In this document: in pieces, positions 35,025 through 40,610 of the stretch
Layout of the letters: every line of letters starts with the position of its first letter
Numbering within the stretch: the stretch's first letter is position 1
NCBI GenBank assembly: GCA_945890865.1
Contig: CAMDDB010000025.1
Coordinates: 1 to 40,610, forward strand
Direction of reading: 5' to 3'
DNA: 40,610 nt
Source of the DNA: Flavobacterium psychrophilum
GTDB taxonomy: Bacteria; Bacteroidota; Bacteroidia; Flavobacteriales; Flavobacteriaceae
Notes under the pieces: model-generated
The model's input: only the letters and a program-made list of their open reading frames with translations
The model's database searches: none
Told to the model about the DNA's origin: nothing
Translations under genes and position numbers: made by a program

Positions 35025-36087
35025 TGCTAATAAATAAATTAATATCGTTCTTCATTAAACTCAAAGCACTCTCAGATTGTAAAAAATTCTTATACCACCT
35101 AGCAGTTCTATTTAGAGCTTTATCTGAGTTCCATGTTGGACTCCATCCCAATTGTTTCATAGATTTAGAAATATCCAATGTAAGAAGGCCAGCCTCGTGA
35201 GGTCGTTGAGTATTTTGATCTTCTACAACTACTTTACCCGCATAAAGTTGCGAAATTATCGTTTGACACACTTCATAGACAGTTTTTGCTTCGTCAGTTC
35301 GTGGTCCAAAATTAAAAGCTTCGCAATATGAAGATCCTTTTTCATCCATGGTTTTGGCCAACAAAAGATATCCAAAAATGGGGTCCAACACATGTTGCCA
35401 AGGTCGAACGGCGTTTGGGTTTCTCAAAACTACATCTTCATTATTTTGAGCTGCCCTCACAACATCTGGGATCAAACGATCTTGTGACCAATCTCCCCCG
35501 CCTATGACATTACCTGCCCTTGCCGATGCCACAAAAATGTTTGTGTGTGTAAAAAATGATTTACGATAACTGTCGATCACCAGTTCCGCAGCCGCTTTGC
35601 TGGAACTATAAGGATCGTATCCTCCTAGGGCGTCTGTTTCACGATAAGGGTATAACCATTCATTATTGTGGTATACTTTATCCGTGGTGATACATACCAC
35701 ACAACATTTTTTCTCAAGTACTTTACAAGCTTCTAAGATATTTGCCGTACCCATGACATTTGTGGAAAATGTTTCTATAGGATTCTTATATGAATAACGA
35801 ACCAATGGTTGTGCGGCCATGTGAAAAATAAAGTCTGGCTGTGACTTTTTCACAACTTCTGTTATTTGCAATAGGTCATTCACATCAGCAATATTCGATT
35901 CACAATATGAATCTAAATCTAATTCATTGTAAAGATTTGGGGTTGAATTGGGTGTCAAGGAGTATCCAACAACATTTACATCATTCGATGAAAGCAAATA
36001 AGTCATCCATGATCCTTTGAATCCCGTATGGCCAGTAATTAAAACTGTTTTTTCGCGAAAATAATCTAAAACATCTTTAATTACCAT
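35011..36087 (-). CDS. rfbG: CDP-glucose 4,6-dehydratase
   Basis: 358 residues from the ATG at 36085-36087, seven bases inside the end of rfbF. GHTGFKGSW (19-27) is the NAD-binding loop specific to CDP-glucose dehydratases, TTDKVYHN (134-141) the active-site region, and Y160/K164 in DPYSSSK the catalytic pair. It converts CDP-glucose to CDP-4-keto-6-deoxyglucose, the substrate of RfbH. It is the only NDP-hexose 4,6-dehydratase in the window, so its product may also feed the 2,3-dehydratase or 4-aminotransferase if those accept CDP sugars. Confidence 0.94.
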   Translation of the reverse strand: MVIKDVLDYFREKTVLITGHTGFKGSWMTYLLSSNDVNVVGYSLTPNSTPNLYNELDLDSYCESNIADVNDLLQITEVVKKSQPDFIFHMAAQPLVRYSYKNPIETFSTNVMGTANILEACKVLEKKCCVVCITTDKVYHNNEWLYPYRETDALGGYDPYSSSKAAAELVIDSYRKSFFTHTNIFVASARAGNVIGGGDWSQDRLIPDVVRAAQNNEDVVLRNPNAVRPWQHVLDPIFGYLLLAKTMDEKGSSYCEAFNFGPRTDEAKTVYEVCQTIISQLYAGKVVVEDQNTQRPHEAGLLTLDISKSMKQLGWSPTWNSDKALNRTARWYKNFLQSESALSLMKNDINLFISNESI

Positions 36088-36851
36088 TTCTTCCAAGGTG
36101 CTTTATTGGAATCCCACAAAGCATTAAGGTCATTCTTATCTTTCAACGAATCCATTGGTTTCCAAAACCCATGATGTTTATAGCCCAATAAATTTCCTAA
36201 AGTTGCCAAGCTTTCTAATGGTTCACGCTCCCAAACGGTGCTATCACCTTCAATGAGGTCAAACACATTGGGTTCACAGACAAAAAATCCCCCATTGATC
36301 CATGCCACATCATCAGAGCTCTTTTCGTTGAACCTGTGGACTTGATTTGTATCATCAATTCCCAAAACACCGAATCTGCCATCAGGTTTGATACTAGTAA
36401 CAGTGGCTGATCGACCGTGAGATTTATGGAACTCAACCAACGCATTAACATCAACGTCACTTAGTCCATCGCCATAAGTAAGCATAAATCTTTCGTTTCC
36501 AACGTATTTTTGGATGCGTTTGATTCTGCCGCCGGTCATAGTATCACGGCCGGTATCCACTAAGGTGATTTTCCAGTTATCAGATTCGCGATTGTGAACT
36601 TCAATCTTATTATTCTCTAAATCTATGGTAATATCGCTTTGGTGCAAAAACAGATTGGCGAAATATTCTTTAATTACATATCCTTTATAACCCAAACAAA
36701 CTACAAATTCATTGAACCCTTGAGATGCATAAATTTTCATAATATGCCATAGAATAGGTTTTCCTCCTATTTCTACCATGGGTTTAGGGCGAATGTCCGT
36801 CTCTTCAGAAATCCTGGTCCCAAGACCGCCAGCTAGGATGACTACTTTCAT
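36081..36851 (-). CDS. rfbF: Glucose-1-phosphate cytidylyltransferase
   Basis: 256 residues from the ATG at 36849-36851, four bases after the wzt stop; this matches the roughly 257-residue family length, whereas a TTG six codons upstream would not. GGLGTR (8-13) and RPKPMVEIGGKPI (20-32) are the nucleotidyltransferase signature, and the TYGDGLSDVDV stretch holds the metal-binding aspartates. It makes CDP-glucose from CTP and glucose-1-phosphate, the first step of CDP-3,6-dideoxyhexose synthesis carried on by the next two genes. Confidence 0.95.
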   Translation of the reverse strand: MKVVILAGGLGTRISEETDIRPKPMVEIGGKPILWHIMKIYASQGFNEFVVCLGYKGYVIKEYFANLFLHQSDITIDLENNKIEVHNRESDNWKITLVDTGRDTMTGGRIKRIQKYVGNERFMLTYGDGLSDVDVNALVEFHKSHGRSATVTSIKPDGRFGVLGIDDTNQVHRFNEKSSDDVAWINGGFFVCEPNVFDLIEGDSTVWEREPLESLATLGNLLGYKHHGFWKPMDSLKDKNDLNALWDSNKAPWKKW

Positions 36852-36855
36852 GATT

Positions 36856-38103
36856 TTAGTTTTTAACAATTATTGTTTTTATTACCGGCCTGATTATCCC
36901 ACCGATTTCACCTAGATAATTCGATGATCTCGAATTAGTTTCCAACACATCGAACCTTAATACGGCTTCCTTCATGAATATTATATCTGATGAATTAAAA
37001 ATTAAAAATACATCAATTGTATAAGTCTTATTGTTAAGAAAGTTAGCTGGGATAATATAATCCACAGAATATTCGCCCATAACTTGTTTCTCACTTGGAC
37101 TTCCAACACAAAACACTTTTGAGCTACCTTGATTTAAGTGAATACTCGTGGAAACATCGTCATGGTCAATGGATAAACTATAGGTCACTCTAATTATTAA
37201 ATCATTATCTAATCCAAGCAACTTGTTTTCAGAGCCTAAAACCTTTACCGACTTTAAATTTACTTCATTGCCAGAATCATTGCTAATATAATCTATTGTA
37301 TTAACAAGGTCTTGCTCTAAATAAGTGTCGATCAAACTGTCTACTTCTCCATCTGCAGAAACCTTACCGTTATTTAAAATCAAAGCTCGCGAACATAGTG
37401 AACGAACAGCCTCCATGTTGTGACTTACGAATAATATGGTTCTACCTTCAGAAGTACTAATATTTTGCATCTTCCCAATCGCCTTTTTTTGAAACTCGGC
37501 ATCACCTACCGCCAATACTTCATCCACTACTAAAATTTCTGGATCCAAAAACGCCGCAACCGCAAAACCTAAACGTACCGTCATACCTGAGCTGTAACGT
37601 TTTGTGGGTGTATCGATGTACAATTCACAACCGGAAAAATCGACTATCTCATCAAACTTACGTTGGATTTCTTTCTTGGTCATTCCGAGAATAGCTCCGT
37701 TCAGGAAAATATTTTCTCTTCCTGTTAACTCTGGATGAAAACCTGTTCCTACTTCCAATAAAGAAGCCATGCGACCTGCGCTCTTAATGCTTCCGGTAGT
37801 GGGCGAGGTAATACGACTCAATAATTTCAACAAAGTCGACTTGCCAGCACCATTTTTGCCAATAATTCCTAATACTTCTCCTCGTTTTACTTCGAAGTTG
37901 ATATCCTTAAGAGCCCAAACAAACTCAGCCTTTCCCTTGGAAGTTCGATCGTTGGTTTGACCCACTTTTAAAAACGGATCCTCCTGACCTAATATTTTTG
38001 TTTTCCAAAAACGCTGTACATCCCCTCCAAAAGTTCCCGTGCCAACCGTTCCTAAGCGGTATAGTTTGGATACATTTTCTACTTTTAAGATTACGTCGCT
38101 CAT
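36856..38103 (-). CDS. wzt: ABC exporter ATPase Wzt with C-terminal substrate-recognition domain
   Basis: 415 residues. The N-terminal ATPase has Walker A GKNGAGKST (82-90), the ABC signature YSSGMTVRLGF (170-180), Walker B EILVVDE (189-195) and the switch histidine in FVSHN (225-229). About 145 further residues form a beta-rich C-terminal region, as in Wzt proteins of E. coli O8/O9a, where this domain recognises the modified end of the O-antigen. With Wzm, whose gene ends one base upstream, it exports undecaprenyl-linked polysaccharide across the inner membrane. The C-terminal domain implies that a terminal modification may be the export signal. Confidence 0.93.
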   Translation of the reverse strand: MSDVILKVENVSKLYRLGTVGTGTFGGDVQRFWKTKILGQEDPFLKVGQTNDRTSKGKAEFVWALKDINFEVKRGEVLGIIGKNGAGKSTLLKLLSRITSPTTGSIKSAGRMASLLEVGTGFHPELTGRENIFLNGAILGMTKKEIQRKFDEIVDFSGCELYIDTPTKRYSSGMTVRLGFAVAAFLDPEILVVDEVLAVGDAEFQKKAIGKMQNISTSEGRTILFVSHNMEAVRSLCSRALILNNGKVSADGEVDSLIDTYLEQDLVNTIDYISNDSGNEVNLKSVKVLGSENKLLGLDNDLIIRVTYSLSIDHDDVSTSIHLNQGSSKVFCVGSPSEKQVMGEYSVDYIIPANFLNNKTYTIDVFLIFNSSDIIFMKEAVLRFDVLETNSRSSNYLGEIGGIIRPVIKTIIVKN

Positions 38104-38104
38104 T

Positions 38105-38974
38105 TTATATCGTGTCCATAAAGGACTTCTCTACTCGATTAAATACAAACAAACCAATAATATACACCACAATGGCAAACACCACCGTATATAACAATCC
38201 CCACATATTAATACTTCCCGAGCTGAAAAACGCATAGCGGAACACATCAAATACACTGGTAAGCGGATTCGCATATATTAACCATTGCTTCTCTGGGGAA
38301 ATTTTTTCCAAAAACATACTCGTTGGATAAATCACAGGGGTTACGTACATAGCCAAACCCACGGCAAAACTCATCAACTGGGAAAAATCACGATATTTGG
38401 TGGTCATAGAACTTACGATCATTCCAAGTCCCATTGATATTAAGGCCATTACTATAATTAATAAGGGTAATGTAAATACCAAGGCATTCATTTTCGAGAA
38501 TAGACCCATACCTATAATGAAGGTAATCAACAGTAAAAGCTTTATCCCAAACTGAAACAAATTAGAGGCTGTTATCGCCAACGGTACTATCGCCCTTGGA
38601 AAATAGACTTTCCCAAAGATTCCTTGATTAGCACTGAAAGTGTTGGATGTTCCCGTTAACGAGGTTTGAAAATAACTCCACAGCACATTTCCCCCTAGAA
38701 CAAATAAAAAGTAAGGGGTTCCATCGGAGGGCAATTCCCCCAACCGTCCGAATACCCAATATTGGGTTAAGGAGGCCATCAAGGGCGATATGAAATACCA
38801 TAAAGGGCCTAAAATGGTTTGTTTGTAAATCGATACTATATCGCGACGTATGAATAATATTAATAAGTCGCGGTATTGATAGATTTCTTTGAAGTTAAGT
38901 TTAAATTTCGAGCGCTCGGGTGAGATTTCGAAGAGCCATTTGGTTTGGGGTTCGGGGTTTAAAATTTTGGACAT
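38105..38974 (-). CDS. wzm: ABC exporter permease Wzm
   Basis: 289 residues from the ATG at 38972-38974 (a TTG two codons earlier is less likely). An ABC-2-type permease: a YRDLLILFIRRDIVSIYKQ amphipathic entry helix, ILGPLWYFISPL, then about six membrane segments including PYFLFVLGGNVLWSYF and AMYVTPVIYP. It forms the channel through which the lipid-linked glycan is moved, together with Wzt, encoded one base downstream. Confidence 0.93.
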   Translation of the reverse strand: MSKILNPEPQTKWLFEISPERSKFKLNFKEIYQYRDLLILFIRRDIVSIYKQTILGPLWYFISPLMASLTQYWVFGRLGELPSDGTPYFLFVLGGNVLWSYFQTSLTGTSNTFSANQGIFGKVYFPRAIVPLAITASNLFQFGIKLLLLITFIIGMGLFSKMNALVFTLPLLIIVMALISMGLGMIVSSMTTKYRDFSQLMSFAVGLAMYVTPVIYPTSMFLEKISPEKQWLIYANPLTSVFDVFRYAFFSSGSINMWGLLYTVVFAIVVYIIGLFVFNRVEKSFMDTI

Positions 38975-38992
38975 TGCCAATTATATTGTGTT

Positions 38993-39973
38993 TTATTTAG
39001 TTGAATGTGGTAGTGTTTTGGTCAAGTACCAATTAAAAACCTCTTTCAAACCTTCTTTGAACTTCTTATCAGGCATATAGTTCAATTTTTCGACAGCCTT
39101 GTCAATTGACGCTAAAGAATGTTTAACGTCGCCTTTTCGCTCATCTTGGTAAGTTGGCATCAATTGTAGACTTGAAATCTGATTTAATAAATTCACCATC
39201 TCATTGAGTGTGGTTTGTTCACCGCAAGCGACATTATACACTTCGTTTAACGCATTCTCATTTTCGGTGAACAATGACAAAAGATTGGCTTGAACGGCAT
39301 TGTCGACATACGTGAAGTCCCTACTGGTTTCTCCGTCTCCGTTTATAATGGGTGATTGGCCTTCTAAAAAAGCTTTGCAAAACAAGGGAATTACGGCGGC
39401 GTACGGATTATTGGGATTTTGCTTGGGCCCAAATACGTTAAAATATCTAAGTCCAATAAAATTTAACCCATACGACCGTTGAAATACCTGCGCAAAATCT
39501 TCTACGCATTTTTTAGTAACCGCATAAGGGCTTAATGGGTTTCCTGTTTTATCCTCTACTTTTGGCAATCCTGGATGATCGCCGTAGGTACTGGAACTGC
39601 AAGCTAAAACTATTCTTTCCACTTTTTCATCAACACACGCTTTCAATACATTAACCGTTCCTAATATATTTACTTCCGTACTTCGCATAGGATTTTCAAT
39701 ACTGCGAGGTACAGAACCAAGCGCAGCCTGATGCGAAATCAAATTTATGCCCTTCATGGAATTTATACAGGTTTGAAAATCACAAATATCTCCTTTAATA
39801 AACTCAAACTTTGGATTCCCTAAAAACTCTGAAATGTTTTCAAAATACCCATTACTTAAATCGTCTAAAACTCTTACCAATCCTACACGTTCATCTTTTA
39901 ACAGAGCTTCGACTAGATTAGAGCCAATAAATCCAGCTCCGCCGGTAACTAAAATTTTTTTAGAGTCTGGCAT
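38993..39973 (-). CDS. wbpP: UDP-N-acetylglucosamine(-uronate) C4-epimerase, WbpP/TviC-like
   Basis: 326 residues from the ATG at 39971-39973. GGAGFIGSN (11-19), ALGSVPRSI (84-92), [17 protein letters not shown] (125-141), Y150/K154 (PYAVTK) and [12 protein letters not shown] match WbpP of Pseudomonas and TviC of Salmonella almost motif by motif. These enzymes interconvert UDP-GlcNAc/UDP-GalNAc or UDP-GlcNAcA/UDP-GalNAcA. It overlaps the UDP-GlcNAc dehydrogenase gene by 14 bases, the same pairing as TviB-TviC, so UDP-GalNAcA is the expected product. Confidence 0.92.
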   Translation of the reverse strand: MPDSKKILVTGGAGFIGSNLVEALLKDERVGLVRVLDDLSNGYFENISEFLGNPKFEFIKGDICDFQTCINSMKGINLISHQAALGSVPRSIENPMRSTEVNILGTVNVLKACVDEKVERIVLACSSSTYGDHPGLPKVEDKTGNPLSPYAVTKKCVEDFAQVFQRSYGLNFIGLRYFNVFGPKQNPNNPYAAVIPLFCKAFLEGQSPIINGDGETSRDFTYVDNAVQANLLSLFTENENALNEVYNVACGEQTTLNEMVNLLNQISSLQLMPTYQDERKGDVKHSLASIDKAVEKLNYMPDKKFKEGLKEVFNWYLTKTLPHSTK

Positions 39974-40610
39974 CAACCATTTCTTTATTTAAAACGCCTT
40001 TAACATCATATACTACTCCCTTATTCACAATTGCTCTGATATCTAAGTTGGCGAATTCTTTATGCGATACTGCTAAAATAGCCCCGCTGTATTGTGATTT
40101 GGGCAATTCATTCACCACCGTAATCCCATATTCGTGCATTACCTCTTCGGGATTGGCCCATGGGTCGTAAACGTCGACTTGGATGTCGAAATTTTTGAGT
40201 TCTTGGTAGATGTCGATGACGCGGGTATTGCGTACGTCGGGACAGTCTTCTTTGAAGGTAAATCCTAAAATCAAGACTTTCGAGTCAATGACTTTCAAGT
40301 CTTTGCGCATCATCAATTTCACCACTTCCGTCGCAACGTGTTTCCCCATAGAATCGTTTAAGCGTCGTCCAGCCAAAATAATTTCTGGATGGTAACCGAC
40401 TTCCTGCGCTTTTTGCGCGAGGTAGTAGGGATCTACTCCGATGCAATGTCCGCCGACCAATCCCGGCTTGAACTTCAAGAAGTTCCATTTAGTGCCTGCG
40501 GCTTCCAATACCTCTAAAGTATCGATGCCCATCAGGTTAAATATCTTACTCAACTCATTAACAAACGCAATATTGATGTCGCGCTGCGAATTCTCAATAA
40601 CTTTTGCTGC
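39960..40610 (-). CDS. wbpA: UDP-N-acetylglucosamine 6-dehydrogenase (WbpA/TviB-like), N-terminus beyond window
   Basis: The frame is open to the right edge; 216 C-terminal residues are visible of an expected total of roughly 420. [20 protein letters not shown] near the edge, the catalytic cysteine in [26 protein letters not shown] and [16 protein letters not shown] belong to the nucleotide-sugar dehydrogenase family, WbpA/TviB branch. It oxidises UDP-GlcNAc to UDP-GlcNAcA with two NAD. The product feeds the WbpP-like epimerase next door and, at the far end of the locus, the WbpB/WbpE pair. A TTG at 40551-40553 is an internal codon, not the start. Confidence 0.94.
   Translation of the reverse strand, partial: AAKVIENSQRDINIAFVNELSKIFNLMGIDTLEVLEAAGTKWNFLKFKPGLVGGHCIGVDPYYLAQKAQEVGYHPEIILAGRRLNDSMGKHVATEVVKLMMRKDLKVIDSKVLILGFTFKEDCPDVRNTRVIDIYQELKNFDIQVDVYDPWANPEEVMHEYGITVVNELPKSQYSGAILAVSHKEFANLDIRAIVNKGVVYDVKGVLNKEMVDARL

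Noticed and set aside
36215..36460. An 81-codon minus-strand frame inside rfbF
   Set aside because: It is a different frame of a certain gene, with no independent support.

Overview
The window is one continuous surface-polysaccharide (O-antigen/LPS-type) biosynthesis locus. I find 38 protein genes, all on the minus strand, so transcription runs from the high to the low coordinates. The genes are almost seamless: most junctions overlap by 1-14 bases or are a few bases apart, and the largest gene-free gap is 59 bases (1068-1126). I see no RNA gene, CRISPR array, insertion sequence, regulator gene or convincing promoter. AT-rich DNA, starts without Shine-Dalgarno sequences and the style of the proteins suggest a Bacteroidota member, possibly flavobacterial; this is inference, because no marker gene is present.

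Layout in transcription order. (1) 40610-38993: a UDP-GlcNAc 6-dehydrogenase (cut by the right edge) and a WbpP/TviC-type C4-epimerase, supplying UDP-GlcNAcA and UDP-GalNAcA. (2) 38974-36856: an ABC polysaccharide exporter, Wzm plus a Wzt with a C-terminal extension. (3) 36851-29867: RfbF, RfbG and RfbH (CDP-glucose to the C3-deoxygenated CDP-4-keto sugar), then a ThDP enzyme of the acetolactate-synthase fold that resembles YerE of yersiniose synthesis, an FkbM methyltransferase and an SDR. Together they look like a route to a branched-chain, possibly methylated, CDP-3,6-dideoxyhexose. (4) 29838-28963: a SIR2-like protein, unexpected in a glycan locus. (5) 28966-19652: two GT2 enzymes, a cupin, an N-methyltransferase-like enzyme, a perosamine-synthase-like 4-aminotransferase, a glycosyltransferase, an NDP-hexose 2,3-dehydratase, a Gfo/Idh ketoreductase, an SDR and another GT2. 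This resembles the deoxyaminosugar cassettes of antibiotic producers. (6) 19655-5645: an SDR, a run of eight glycosyltransferases interrupted by an asparagine-synthetase-type amidotransferase and an O-antigen ligase/polymerase-type membrane protein, then a CapK/PaaK-like adenylating enzyme. (7) 5613-1: a UDP-GlcNAc 2-epimerase-family enzyme, a WbuB-like GT4, the WbpB/WbpE pair (3-oxidation and 3-amination of UDP-GlcNAcA) and an acyltransferase-3 membrane protein cut by the left edge.

How they work together: four sets of nucleotide-sugar genes feed 13 glycosyltransferases (seven GT4-like, six GT2). The product is probably exported by Wzm/Wzt and joined to its carrier by the ligase-like protein, with acyl, methyl and amide decorations. 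No Wzx flippase, chain-initiating phosphoglycosyltransferase, WbpD-type 3-N-acetyltransferase or RfbI/AscD-type reductase is in the window, so the locus either continues beyond both ends or uses genes elsewhere. Base composition is visibly uneven: AT-richest at about 16-31 kb and more GC-rich at about 9-15 kb and 34-40.6 kb, as expected of a mosaic locus assembled by transfer.
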